A stretch of DNA of 64,000 nucleotides from Cryptomeria japonica (GCF_030272615.1 NC_081415.1:626015740-626079739); one strand, 5' to 3'. Shown: positions 44,635-57,162, counted from the first letter of the stretch. Translations and numbers: made by a program. The notes: generated by a model from the sequence alone, not told the origin.

Positions 44635-46075
44635 CTATGCCCAGTACATGCAAAGGTGCATGCTATTTATAGGATCGGACAAAGGTTCACCTTCTACGGT
44701 TGCAAGCTTATATGCCCCTGAGCCATAGGCTGCCATAACTATGAAAGGCCCAACCCAATTAGGTTCAAACTTTCCTTTGATGATGTCGGTAGATTGTGCA
44801 TTCTTGGGGTTTTCCATTAAAACCAGATCTCCCACTTCGAAGTGTCGCCCTTTGACCTTCTTATTATAAGAGCGACGGAGACGGTTTTGATATGCTTGCA
44901 AATGTGTCAGGGCTATCTGACATTTCTCATCTAACATCTCAAGCTGATGCAACCGAGAGACTCTGTGTGTCTCATCATCAATCAAATGTTGCAGGGAAAC
45001 ACGCAAAGAGGGAATTTCCACTTCCAAAGGTAAAATGGCTTCCGCACCATACACCAAAGAAAAAGGTGTTGCACCAGTAGGTGTGCGGATGGAAGTGCGA
45101 TAAGCCCATAGTGTTGGATTCAACTATACATGCCAATCCCGACCAATGTCATTGACAACCTTTTTCAGGATCTTGATAATGGTTTTATTTGATGCTTCGG
45201 CTTGACCATTACCCAGTGGATAGTAAGGGCTGGAGAAATGGTGTTGGATGTGAAACTTTTCACAGAGTTCCTTGACATCTTTATTCTTGAATGGTTGGCC
45301 AATATCTGTGACTATTGCAAGGGGAACCCCATATCTACATATGATATAATTCAGTAGGAATTTTGAAATTCGCACACCGGTGATGTAGGTCATAGGAATA
45401 GCCTCGATCCATTTTTTGAAGTACTCTATGGCTGTAATGATAAACTTGTGTCCATTTGCAGATGTCAGGTGAATCTTGCCAATAAGATCCAATCCCCATT
45501 GAGAAAAGGGCCACAGAGATATGATAGAATGAAGCTCTTGGGCTGGCGCATGAATGTAATTTCCATGGATTTGGCATTTGTAGCACTTCTTGACAAAATC
45601 ATGAACATCCTTTTCCATAGTGAGCCAATAGTACCCAGCACGAACCAACTTTTTAGCTAGATTCAGACCATTGAAATGGCCCCCACATATACCATCATGA
45701 ACCTCGTGTAAAGCCATTTGTGCTTCATTAGAATCCAAACACCTGAGGAGGGTGTGGTCAAAGGAACGATGGTAAAGGGTGTCGATGATGATGACATATT
45801 TGGCTATCTGGCGGATGAAGGCTCGACATTGGTTAGAGGAAAGGTTAGGTGGTAGGGTTTGGGATTTCAAATATTGATAGATGTCATTGTACCATAGGGA
45901 ATTAGGACCAACAAGAACACACATCACATCTACTATCGAAATTTCAAAAGAAGGGACAAGCAACTGTTTGACCAAAAATTCACATCTGTCCATATTGTGG
46001 GGCATATTTAACATGGAAGCAATAGTGGCCATTGCTTCTACCGACTTGTTTTGAATTCTTGGAACTTGACTAAAA
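44635..46075 (-). pseudogene. Tat integrase (minus-strand copy)
   Basis: Two open pieces (44635-45123 and the distal part of 45124-46203) split by a TAG. Zinc-binding region GICGGHFNGLNLAKKLVRAG with CYKCQ; core with GLDLIGKI (first Asp), IVTDIGQPF (second Asp) and NGQAEASNKTI (Glu). The C-terminus has HFEVGDLVLMENPKN, KGKFEPNWVGPF and DPINSMHL, the part kept in the 1351-aa fusion. The same TAG after GRDWHV is present in the plus-strand copy, so it predates their separation or lies in the master copy. Confidence 0.92.
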
Positions 46076-46400
46076 TGGATAGCCGTAAATTTTGTCTTGA
46101 AGAAATCCACCATATGCTTGTAGGGAATAAGCTTTTCATCTTTTGTTTCGTAGTCATCATTCACTTGATGGATGACTAACTGAGAATCTCCATAGACTAG
46201 CAAATGTGTGATGTTCCAGTGAATCGCTACTCGGAGTCCTGTGACCAGAGCTTCATATTCTGCAATGTTATTCGTACAATGGAAAGTTATTCTGTATGAT
46301 TTGGGAATAGCATCACCTTGAGGGGTTACAAATAATATACCTACTCCGGACTCGAATTTGGTATGGGATCCATCAAAATATAATTTCCATTCATTAGAAG
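46076..46400 (-). pseudogene. Second (archaeal-type) RNase H of Tat pol
   Basis: KLYFDGSHTKFESGVGILF (first Asp), NNIAEYEALV (Glu) and YGDSQLVIHQV (second Asp) define an additional RNase H between the ordinary Ty3 RNase H and the integrase. This dual RNase H layout is the diagnostic mark of the Tat lineage. Frames change within it. Confidence 0.88.
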
Positions 46401-46985
46401 ATGTGAGAGCAAAGACTGATTCATCTGGAAATCCATCAACATGGGATGATCATCATAAATAGGAGCCTCGACAAGTTGATCCACTATGATTTGTCCTTTT
46501 ATTGCCTTTCGCACAATGTACTCAATATCAAACTCACTGAGGATCATAACCCACTTTGCTAAGCGACCTGTCAAAGCTGCCCTACTAAGCAAGTATTTCA
46601 AGGGATCAATTTTTGCAACTAGCAATGTCTAATGATTTAACATATAGTGTCAAAGCTTCTATGTTGCAAAGACCACTGCTAAACATACCCGTTCAATAGT
46701 TGAATAATTTTGCTCATAGCCCACTAGTGTCTGACTGATATAATAAATAGCCCATTCTTTGCCTGTCTCATCCTGTTGGGCTAAGAGAACTCCCAGTGTC
46801 ATTTCAGTTGCAGAAATATACAATATAAATGGGTTCCCTTCTATAGGAGGCATTAGAATAGGTGGCGACAACAGATAATCCATGAGAGTTTGAAATGCTG
46901 ATTGACATTGCTCAATCCATTTAAAAGTGACACCTTTATGGGAATGACATTTGTCTACTAATTGAGCTATAAATCAGTGGATTGA
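46341..46985 (-). pseudogene. Ty3-type RNase H (minus-strand copy)
   Basis: FILYISATEMTLGVLLAQQD, EWAIYYISQTLVGYEQNYS and ERVCLAVVFAT, then LVAKIDPLKYLLSRAALTGR and KWVMILSEFDIEY. Two or three nonsense codons interrupt it. The first catalytic Asp position reads YISATE, where active enzymes have V-x-DAS, so catalytic capacity is doubtful, as often seen for the first RNase H of Tat elements. Confidence 0.85.
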
Positions 46986-47681
46986 CTATAGCTTTCCTTG
47001 TAGACTTCTTAGTTGACGGAGATTTGAAGGAGGAGGCATATCCATTATTGCTTTAACCTTTTCAGGGTCTGCCTCGATGCCTCTGTGAGAAACAATGTAC
47101 CCTAATAATTTGCCGGCTGTGACACCAAAGACACACTTCTTTGGGTTGAGTCTGAGCTTGTAGGTTTCCATTCGGTCAAAGATTGGGCCAAGGATGGCTA
47201 AATGACTATCTCTTGTGACAGATTTGCATAATAGGTCATCAACATAGTCTTCCATCAAAGTATGCATAAAATCATGGAAAATTATCATCATAGCTCTTTG
47301 ATATGTTGCTCCAGCATTTTTAAGACCAAAGGGCATCACATTCCAGCAGTAGGTACCCCAAGCACATGTGAATGCAGTCTTATGTTGATCTTCAGGAGCA
47401 ATGCAAATTTGGTTATATCCGAAGAAACCATCCATCAATGATAGCATCTCATATCCAGTAGTCATGTCAACTATGATGTCTATATTTGGTAGTGGAAAGT
47501 CTTCTTTAGGGAATGCTTTATTGAGATCCCTAAAGTCCATACAGATTCTGATGCCCCCAGTTACTTTGCTAACTGGTACCAAATTTGAAATCCAGTCTGC
47601 ATAATCAATGGGTCTGATAAAGCCCACATCTAATAATTTTTTTAGTTCTACCTTGACCAAGAGAGCCACCTGCGGATGCAT
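46986..47681 (-). pseudogene. Tat reverse transcriptase (minus-strand copy)
   Basis: 232 uninterrupted codons: ELKKLLDVGFIRPIDYADWI, GGIRICMDFRDLNKAFPKED, FGLKNAGATYQRAM, then the catalytic YVDDLLCKS, and KLRLNPKKCVFGVTAGKLLG. The Y-V-D-D box is intact. The frame upstream (linker ORF) is separated only by a TGA that the plus-strand copy shares. Confidence 0.95.
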
Positions 47682-47684
47682 CTT

Positions 47685-48857
47685 TCAGAGTTTCTGTTTG
47701 ACAGGCTTGGCATCTGATTTTAATGGCAAGTGATGAAGGACTAATTCTGGATCAAGGTCGAGCATATCTGCATAGGACCATGCAAAACTGATCTTTTTCT
47801 CAAGAAAGAAATTGACAAAATCTATCTTTTCCTGTTTTGATAGAGAAGCAGTGAAATGAATGACCTTAGGGTTGTCAGGTGTACCCAAATTTATTTCTTC
47901 GATCATTTCCACAAGCAATGTTGATTTATCCTGACTTGATAGGGGTATGTCCAATCTTCCACCTTTGGGCACCTCAGAGAGGTTTTCACCCGTAAGTATG
48001 TCTTTTATTTTTACTTTTTCATGGTCAGAGAGCGCCTTATGATTTTCACTCAAAGACCTATTCTTTTGATTTTTTAGTTTTTCTTTTTCATTCTTATGAC
48101 TAGAAGATGGAGTTGACTCCCCAAAATATGTTGTGGAATCTAGATCAATAGTAAATCCTGCTTTATGATCACCTTGTGGTATGCCTTCTCGGAGTCCCAA
48201 AAATTCGGCAATTGCTTCGTCATTTTGAAAACAATCTAATGTGAGTGGTTCTTGTTGGTCATGTTGGATAAGCTGTGGATAGATGAGAGGCATGTCATCA
48301 TCGGTTGTAAGGAGAGAGAGGGCCAAGATGGTAAAAATGTAAATGTCTGTGGTATCACTGTCTGAACTGCTTGTATCTGATTCGAAGCTTGGGTCCCAGA
48401 ATGACTCTATCCAAGCATTAGGACAAGTTTTGGGAGGGGGAGTTATTTCATGTTTGTCTTCCATGGGTAAATCATCAAGGTCAAGGAAAATATTGTCAAG
48501 GGCATAGGAGCTAGAAGAAAAGGAACTCCACTCCCATTCATTGGAATCAGTTTCAGGTCGAGTATCCTCAGGTGTTGTTTCATCATCAAAGTCACGCCCC
48601 TTTCCACACGTAGTCACTTTGGTAGACGAGGGTCCAATTTGCAATGGTACAAAACCTAACCCTAAAGTTGGAGGTTGCATCTAGGGTATAATAGGTTCTA
48701 GCCTTCATTTCTTGTCAGGGCCCAAGCCACTACATCCATCATATCCCTTTTTCTGTAGCATAGTAAACCCTTTGCCATACCGCTCCACCAGCAACCTGAC
48801 AAGTGGTGTCTCAGTTGGATCCTTATAAAGCCAATCTATGACATCATCATCCAAAGT
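47685..48857 (-). pseudogene. Tat protease-RT linker region
   Basis: 331 open codons (47685-48680) and a short worn piece to 48857. Acidic and Ser-rich (PEDTRPETDSNEWEWSSFSS) with PNAWIESFWDPSFES, ending NFFLEKKISFAWSYADMLDL, the family's usual lead-in to RT. Present as the plus-strand copy at 59883-61174. No enzyme activity assigned. Confidence 0.85.
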
Positions 48858-49899
48858 TTATTTGTCAAGCTCACCCCATCTTGTAAATGTAGTGGGGGGC
48901 TGATATTGAATGACTATCTTAGGTTCCTTTTGCAACAAATGTGGTTTGCCATGTGATTTTGGAGATATTGGTAAATTCCCAATGTGGAATGTTTGAGCCA
49001 TTGAATACTCTCCACATCCTTGGTCCTGTATCTTCAATTTTCCTTTGACAGCATCTAACAATTTATTAGGATCCACATAATTATGTGAGTGGGCCTCTCT
49101 ATTGATTGGGACTTGTTGCTTCGAGGAATCTTTTAGATTAGCACAAAATTGAAATGGATTAGGATCTCCTGGAATTTTTATCTCGGTCCCATTGTAAGAA
49201 TATTTTAAACACTGATGATAAGTAGATGGAACTGCTTTCATTGCGTGGATCCACGGACGGCCAAGAATCATATTGTAAGGGAGATCGAGGTCTAGGACCT
49301 GCAGGAAAGTGTTTTCTTTCACTGGACCGACTCTGATAGGAAATGAAATTATCCCTTTAGATGGGCACTCAGCATCATCATATGCTTTGATTTTTATCCT
49401 TCTAGAAGAATCAATGTCATTTTCTGTATAACCAAGACCAATGACCACTCTCAAGGTACAGATGTTAAGACCCACTCTGCCATCTATCAAGACTCATCGG
49501 ATTTTGCAATTATGGACAAAGATTTTGAGATGTAATGGATCATTATGACGGAGCTTATCAGGAGAAATATCATTATCAGAAAAGGTGACGTGTTGGGAAA
49601 TAGCTAGATGTCCAATTTAGGCTTGAAACTGGTCAACATCAATGTCTATCAGGACAGTAGACTCAATTAAAGCTATCTAGGACTACACGATGCATAGGGG
49701 ACATTTTCAACAACTCAAGAATTGATATTTGTGCAGGTGTCCTTCCCAGATGATCTAGGAGATTATACTGACTCGCAGGAGTTGATTTGGGAGGAGTTGC
49801 AGGAGCTCCTTTCAGGACTATTTTAGATCGACGAGTGGTGACCGCGTAAGAAGGATCTTGTCTCTTTATTCTTATGGTGGAAACATACTCATTTGATGC
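48858..49899 (-). pseudogene. Tat aspartic protease and flanks (minus-strand copy)
   Basis: The open piece 48858-49490 carries MIDGRVGLNICTLRVVIGLG, where the D-G-G active site now reads D-G-R, then IKIKAYDDAECPSKG and MILGRPWIHAMKAVPSTYH. It aligns with residues about 820-930 of the 1351-aa protein. The stretch 49491-49899 has several stops and is the Gag-protease linker. Confidence 0.88.
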
Positions 49900-52431
49900 T
49901 CAAAAACAATTGATGACATTATTATAACCAGTATTTGCATAATTTGATGTTTGGGTAGAGTTTAAAGAAGATGCTTTACCCTTGTCATGATCAAGCAAAG
50001 GAGTTTTGAAAATTGTATGATCAGTTTTAGAGGTCGCGTTGGGCGGGTCTACCTCAATTACTCCTTGATCTAACAAGTCTTGAATCATATGTTTCAATTG
50101 AAAACATGATGCGGTTTTATGTCCTTTTGACCGATGGTATTCACAATATGCATTATCATTCCACCAATGCGGCTTTATCAATGGTTTTTCCTTGATATCT
50201 AGTAACTTGATAAACTTTGCTTGTATTAATTGTTTCATTACTGACTCAATAGGCTCCCTCAATGGCATAAACTGTCAAGGAGGTCCATCCCTTGATTGGA
50301 AAGGTTTTCATTGCTGGTTTTGTTGCTGACCTTATTGTTGATTATATTGTTGAGTATATTGTTGGTATTGCAGCTATTGAGTAACATTACTTGCTGGTGT
50401 TTGATTGTGTTCCATAGTTGACATATTAGGAGCACTCAATTTATTTATTGTGAACAGGGGTTGATTTGCATTCACCTCTCTTGTGTCAACAACTCCATCA
50501 TTAGTGATATTCTTGTTTTTGTACCAAAATCTATTTTTGTCCCCTGAATTGTTTGTGTTGTCACTATCTTTGTTGAGCTTAATGATTCCCTTAGATACAA
50601 GAGCCATTTCAATGTTCATCCCTTTCTTAATGAGTTTCTCAATGGTACTGGGACTTTTCAATTTGAGTTCATACATCATTTCTGGGACCAAATTTTGAAT
50701 AAATAAGTTCACTTATTGTTCTTCAGGTATATCTAGGGAAGAACGACTATACAAGCTTTGCCATCATTGCAAGAAAGTCACTAATGGTTCACCTTGCTTT
50801 TTCTTGGTGTTGCATAATTCTAACATGGTCACTTCACTGTCAATGTTGAATGCGAAGTGAGATATAAACTTTTGAGCCAATTCCGACCAAGTCTTTATAT
50901 TCGCTGGCAAATGCGAATAGCAATCCATGGCTTGTCTTGTGAGACTTCATGCGAACAAGCACATTAAATATGTTTCCTCATAACTCACTTCAGTACATGC
51001 TGCGAAAAATGCTTGAATGTGGTCTTTTGGATTGCCATTCCCTTTATACTTCTCAAAATTAGGTGCCTCAAAATGCTTAGGGAAGGGAGGCATGTACAAG
51101 CTCTTGTCAAATGGATTAGGACATAAATCTTGATCTGTGTACAATTTCTTTGTTCCTTTGGTTTCCAATGCGTCAACTTGTCGTTGCAACTTCTCAAGCT
51201 ATTGCGCAATTGTGTCAGATTTTGGAGGTTCATCATTGATCCTGGTGGGTACTCTTTGTCGATACATAGTGTTTCCCTTTGGCTGTTGATGCTCAGATAT
51301 TGTTGTATTTGGTGTCTCTGGTATATAATGTTCTTGGTACAGCTCTTATTGTGGTGGTTGTGCCATGCCTTGATATTGACCTTGTTGTTGTGCTTCTTGT
51401 GGTGGAATCATTGTTTGTAACCTACGTTGATATTGCAATTGAGGATGTTGTTGATATTGCATAGACATCATTTGTGGTTGTGAAGTAGGATAACTTTTTT
51501 TTCTTGGCACATATGGAGGCACATGTTGTTGTTGATGTTGACGAATCGGAAGTTGTTGACTTTGTGCCAATTATTGTTGTCTTGATGTAAATCCCATCAT
51601 TTGCAAAAAACTTTGTTTGGGAGGTTTTTGTTGTTTCTCCTTGAGATGTGGTATGGCACTCACATTTGCTTGTTGTGTTGTTTGTCCAATCCACTATGGT
51701 GGTTGCAAGTTTGAATTAACTTGTAATGGTGCAAAAGACACCGCAACATGTTGTTGAATGTGATATTGTTGTTGTTGTGCATTTCTTGTTTGTGCATTCG
51801 ATTATGCCTTTTGTGTATTACTCAATTGTTGTAACATTTGTTGTTGGTGCAAACCACTATTTTTATCTCTTTGTGTTGCCATTATCGAAGGATCTGTCAT
51901 AATATTTTGCATAACAGGTACTTGAGTATTTGGCAAATATATTGAACTTAATGGGACATAGGAACTTTGTTGCATTGTGGAATTGTTTTGGACATTGGTA
52001 AGATCAGGCATTCCAGTCGTAAAGCTTTCTTGCATCTTAGATTTTGATACACTTGTAATTATTCGACGAATCATTTCTTGTTGAGGGATAGCTGTCAATG
52101 TTTGTGTGGCCTTCATTTGATCTTGTGTAAAAGGTGTTGTATTAAATAACAGATTATTTATTGTTTCAAATGGTGACTTTTGTGGAATAGTCATTGTCAA
52201 CATTTTTGAAGCACATTTACTCATCAAGGTGTGTTGAGTTTCTTGTTGCACATTTTCTTTGTTTGGATGTGGAGAGAAACTTAATAGCTCACAGCCTTGT
52301 TGTTTTTGTACATTGATTTGCTCACTTGAGGAGGTCACATTACTCATCATGTCAAGATATTTTTGTGGGAACATCTTTAAGACCTTGTTCAAGAATTTAT
52401 CCATCTTTTTTGTCAACTTAGGATCTTTAAG
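49900..52431 (-). pseudogene. Tat gag, main part (minus-strand copy)
   Basis: Pieces in order: Gln-rich N-terminal half (51346-52431; many Gln, Met, Thr), the Gag core (50947-51189, with DLCPNPFDKSLYMPPFPKHF and KYKGNGNPKDHIQAFFAAC), a middle piece (50374-50712), and the CEYHRSKGHKTASCFQLKHM motif (49900-50268). Homologous to residues about 300-640 of the 1351-aa protein. In-frame stops are common. The frame runs without change into the insertion point at 52432-52436 and resumes at 57167. Confidence 0.88.
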
Positions 52432-53400
52432 GAACATGTCATGCCCAAACTTTAGGGCACAAAAACGGAACAACAAAATTTTTTGACGTCATAAACTCGC
52501 TATAAATCCTAATACATAACAACTGTATTTAAAGTTTGTCTTATCTAGGATGTAAATAAACTTACTTACTAAGGTTAAGTTAAATAACCAACTCGAGCGA
52601 GCGACTTGTTTGGTGGAGATTAATTTGCATCGCGGATTAGTTAGCTAGCTCAATTACCTAAGACAAATTGTCGCTAATTAAATCAAGGGATAATTGGTTA
52701 CCTTAATGTATTAAATCATTCCAGGTCATATAATGATATTGCTAATGATTATTTGATGCTCATATAAAATTTATTATACACATCCACCCGATGAGGGTTT
52801 CGAATTACTACAATCTCATTTGCCCACTAAAACCGACAATAAACTAGGGCCAATTCTAATTTTCCCTAAATCCCTTGATTTTGTCAATTAATTTTCAATC
52901 CGACCAAAAATCGGTCTCAAGGGCTTAAGGTTCATAAATTTACAAATTCCTTCTTTCAAATTTTCCTATCGTCCAAATATATGGGAGGGGTAAGTCCATT
53001 GATTAATTAAATATATTGCTGGATTTAACGTATAGTTTATCCAACTATAGTAATCCTTTATTTTTATCCCCCTTGAATTAATTAAAATTTATATTCCTAA
53101 AGAATGGGAACATATAATAATTCAGTTATTAAATTAGTCCCCAAATATATACATTAAAATCAAGGTTTAAAATTCCATAATATTTCAATTATAAACTTAA
53201 CCCCAAATTTTATACTAAATTCTAGCTTTAAAATTCCAATTTAAATTCCTTATATATATGTATATATATATATATATATATATAAAATCACAAATATAAA
53301 TTCTTAAATACTAACCCTCATTATAAATTAAAAATCAATTATAATGCTCCAATCTAAATCTCCCATATATATATATATATATGAAAATCCCTAAAAAGCT

Positions 53401-53508
53401 AACCCTAACCCGAAATTGGGTTAGGGTTGACTTCCTATATTTTATTCCTTGTTTTGTTATTCTTTTTTTTTTATCACTTTATACCCTAACTCGAAATGGG
53501 TTAGGGTT
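53401..53508. repeat. Two telomere-box hairpins
   Basis: AACCCTAACCCGAAATTGGG at 53401 continues into TTAGGGTT, a nearly perfect 28-bp palindrome. A second, ACCCTAACTCGAAATGGGTT then AGGGTT, lies at 53484-53508. Both hold the AACCCTAA telo-box on each arm. Confidence 0.85.
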
Positions 53509-53621
53509 TATTTAACCCTTTATTTTATTGTTTGTTTCATTTGAGAGAGAGGGAGATTGCAGGTACGGAGGCAGAGGGTTTCATGCGGGGAGAGGCGGTG
53601 GAGGAGGAAGGGTTTTGGGCG

Positions 53622-53870
53622 CCGTTGTGCATACGCACAGTGGCGGCAGCGCCGCCCACTGTGTGTACACACAGTGGCAGACGGCATAGCCGCCGCCCAC
53701 TGTGTATACACACAGTGGCGGGCGCCATTCACTGTGCGTAGCACAGTGGCGGCCGTGACCGCCCACTGTGTTACACACAGTGCGGTGCCCTTCGGTGCCG
53801 CCCACTGTGTGTAGCACAATGGCTCGGCCATGGCCGTCCACTGTGTTACGCACAGTGGCCCGCGTTTTCC
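53622..53870. repeat. GC-rich array of CACTGTG/CACAGTG palindromes
   Basis: Six clear units and one worn unit at spacings of 32-41 bases (starts 53657, 53698, 53730, 53764, 53802, 53839). Each is an inverted repeat CACTGTG-N5/6-CACAGTG; the first is a perfect 20-bp palindrome. The GC-rich spacers (GGCGGC, GGTGCCCTTCGGTGCC, GGCCATGGCC) are partly self-complementary too. ORFs in five frames across it merely reflect the lack of stops in GC-rich repeats. Confidence 0.9.
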
Positions 53871-54072
53871 ATTTCCCTTTTTTTTTTTTAAAAACGTTTA
53901 AATACATAGTTTCGTGGGGGTAAATATTATGTGATGTATTTTTTTTTAATGTCAAATGTATATTATGTATATTATGTATATTATATATATATATATAATA
54001 TGCACAATATCATTTATGAATATGAAAATATTTTCTTCTATAGGCATCCACAGAGTATGTTTTTTTGATGCA

Positions 54073-54073
<1 letters not shown>

Positions 54074-54149
<76 letters not shown>
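54074..54149. repeat. (TA)n microsatellite
   Basis: An uninterrupted run of about 38 TA units. Shorter TA tracts occur at 53255-53283, 53365-53382, 53980-53998 and 54260-54335. The Tyr/Ile-rich ORFs here are artefacts. Confidence 0.95.
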
Positions 54150-54151
<2 letters not shown>

Positions 54152-54540
54152 GAAGTCTATTCTGCAATTCTTTTATATATTTTGTAACAGAGATGCACAG
54201 GATTCAGAATATATATATCTTTTATTTCGTTGTTACAGGGGTATGCACATACAGGAACTTATATATATATTTATATATATATAGGTATATATTTTCAATA
54301 TATATACTTATATACCTATAGATATATATATATATGACTAAATGTTGAAGTAACAGGGCTAAATACCCTTATATTGATTTGAGATTTTAACCATCTACAT
54401 TCTGTTTTTAGTCTTCTACAGCATTTAGAATAGGTCTATTTTCTTCTTCCTTTTATTTAAACTTTCTAAAGAAATAAAACAATTCTGGTTCTCTTTTTTT
54501 TTTCTAAACAGTCATAAAATAACAGAATTTAAACTATGCA

Positions 54541-54750
54541 AGTAAATAGGGGATCCTAATGCATTTTTCTTTTCCTTTCTTTAACATTGCAGTAAATAAA
54601 CTAGTGAATAGTAAATAAGGAATCCTAATGCATTTTTCTGTTTCTTTTCTTTAATATTGCAGTAAATAAACTAGTGAATAGTAAATAAGGAATCCTAATG
54701 CATTTTTCTATTTCTTTTCTTTAATATTGCAGTCAATAAACAAGTGAATG
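54541..54750. repeat. 70-bp tandem repeat, about three copies
   Basis: The unit begins AGTAAATAAACTAGTGAATA and includes AATCCTAATGCATTTTTCT and TTTCTTTAATATTGC. Two full copies (54592-54731) are flanked by partial ones. Confidence 0.9.
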
Positions 54751-57093
54751 GACCAGATTAAAATGTAGACTATAGCCACACAATAGACATCATAATATAA
54801 TAAAAATTTACATTACTTTCCAGAATGATAAGTTACAATAGCCCAAATATGAAAATGGGTAGATAATCTAACGGTCCCTTTTTGTTTTTTTGTTTTTTTT
54901 TTTTTAAACATTACACAGAAAATAAAGAATACATTTATTTAAACAGGAAGAAAATCAACTTAAGCCCTATATCTACATATGCACTTCCCTCTTCTTCTTT
55001 TTTTTTGCTACAAATCATAAGGTTACATTTCTTTCTTCTTTTCTGCATTTAAATAAAAATAAGAAATCTGAATAGAAGTCTACAACACAACAATCTGCAA
55101 CTCCTAGTCTTTTTCCCCAAGCCACCTGCAAGTAAAGTTTAGGACTGTGACCATGGGATGCTCACCTCCCAGCCTAGGCTTACCAAAAGCCACCCCCGAG
55201 CTAGGAGAATCAAGACCTAGACGGGGTAACAACCAAGCAATACAACACAACAATAGGGCAAACACACAACACATACACTTTCCCATCCCAAGCTACACTT
55301 TCACCACACTTTGTGATGATCAATCTACGGGTGGAAGTGGACCAAGTACCATTGGGGAGATTGCAGCCAAAATATAACACAAGCCACCTCATGGCAACAC
55401 AAAATACTCAACAGAATTTATCCCACACACCTTATGCCCCCCCAAAGGCTCAAAGCCATTTCTCTCCCCTTATGACCCCCAAATGCATACACAAGGCTAT
55501 GCAGCAAGGGTCACAAAGGACACCCTTGAGATCACTCTCCTTAAGGAGAGCCTCTCACCCAAGGCTGTCATGCTTCTTCCACCCCAAGATCATCCTACTC
55601 TCCCAAGAGTAAGAGATCTTGGACACTCCCAAAAACAAGAACACAAACACAAAAAGAAACAAATATAGAAATGAAACATACACATTATCTTTCTTCCACA
55701 ACAATTTACATAAACACCTTTTTTTTACAAGCATTTCTTTCCTTCAACAAAACAACATAACTAACAAGAACAGCATAAACAAGATGAGATAAAAACCAAC
55801 CTTATTCTGCCAATAGGTATGCTAAATTTAGTTGGAGATGAGCTGCCCAATCCACACTACTTTCTGCAATTCTTTGGCCCCCAAATTCCTCTATTCCTAA
55901 AACTGGTTTTTCCTTCCAAGTTTTCCAAAAATCTCCAAGGATGGAGAGAGGGTGATTAGCTCACTAAGCTTCCATTCTTAGCCTAAGAAGGCCTCTCTCA
56001 CTCCTTCCAACCTCTTGGATAGAGTGAGAGATCTCCCATTGGGTTGGTCTTCCCTAGGTCTTACACACTCCCTAACCTAGGTGTCTAGAGAAGGGAAAAG
56101 AAATGGGGAAGAGGGATTACTATCTCCACGAAGGTTATCCTACCAAGGATGGCACTCCTATAGATGGAATTCGTCCATCTTGGGAAAACCACTTTTTGGG
56201 GGGGTTAAACAAGTCCTAAGAGAAAGACACATGGCCAATTTTGGCCTTCACCCATAGGTACCCCATGAGGCCTAATAGAAAAGCTCTAAAATTTACTCTA
56301 GGAGTTGATTTGACCTTCAGAAAGTCCACCTGAAGTTAACCTACGGGTCAACTCTGAGTTGACCCTCCCTTGTGGCTCTCTAACCTAGATTTCTTGGTTC
56401 CTTCAAGGATAATTAGGAGATATAACAATTAACAAAAATAAAACTTTCAAAAAGGTGACATGACAAATTGCCAACACAACATACTACATAGGTGTCAAGT
56501 GACACTACAAAATAATTCCACATCACATTACACACATGGCAATTGTCCCTTAAACAATTAAACAATCCAATAAATACAAATTACACTCATGCAACATTTT
56601 ACATTTACGAATAAAATACAGTACATACGGGGTGTTGTCTCTCCAAATAGACAACCCCTGGTTTTACTAATGCACATTGGCCTAGGCTTGATTCTCCCTA
56701 ATATTTCCATGGTCACATGGATATTTTCTTGCACATCTCAATTTAAACATTAGTACTTCCCAAATAGCCTCATATAATATATAATCACATAATCAGAATA
56801 CAATACATTCATTCTGCAAAGACTTGACATTATAAAATACGATTTGTCACAAATCAAGGCAATTTCCTCATAATCCTCAAAATTTGATCCATCTACAAGA
56901 TATGCAAGCATTTTCCTAACATTATATCAAATCCTGAAATTCAGATAATAACCTGCATCATCACAATATTACCCTAATCTAGAATCATATAATATTCTAT
57001 AATCCACAAGGCATAGAAATGAAGCATCCACATATATCAATGTTACCAAAATCGTGGAACCATGAAAAGTTCTATATCCATAGTGTGTCAAAA
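54751..57093. other. Rest of the 4.7-kb insertion
   Basis: No ORF above 100 codons and no domain. The stretch 55100-56400 is richer in GC than its surroundings and consists of pyrimidine-rich sentences such as CTCACCTCCCAGCCTAGGC; it could be a transcribed non-coding or LTR R/U5-like part. Nothing further can be supported. Confidence 0.5.
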
Positions 57094-57162
57094 CTAGCAT
57101 CCAAAATAGTTCCAAAATAAAAATAGCTGAAGAGATAGGATGGGTCGGGGTAGGGCCTCATA

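Larger units (their letters stand above)
52437..57162. mobile_element. 4.7-kb unclassified insertion in Tat gag
   Basis: 4726 bp, bounded by GAACA duplications (52432-52436 and 57163-57167). It starts TGTCATGCCCAAACTTT and ends GGTAGGGCCTCATA, so one end has the LTR-type TG while the other has TA (perhaps a mutated CA). The gag reading frame is continuous when the insertion and one GAACA are removed. No LTR pair, primer site, polypurine tract or protein domain was found, so it may be a solo LTR of a very long-LTR element or a non-coding non-autonomous element. It contains telomere-box hairpins, a GC-rich palindrome array, (TA)n tracts and a 70-bp tandem repeat. Confidence 0.8.

Noticed and set aside
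53401-53430. TTAGGG-like sequence considered as an internal telomere
   Set aside because: Only single inverted boxes, no tandem array; better described as telo-box hairpins.
53520-53955. Five overlapping ORFs of 63-124 codons in the GC-rich stretch
   Set aside because: The stretch is a palindrome array with few stop codons in any frame; overlapping frames on both strands cannot all be genes, and none has a domain.
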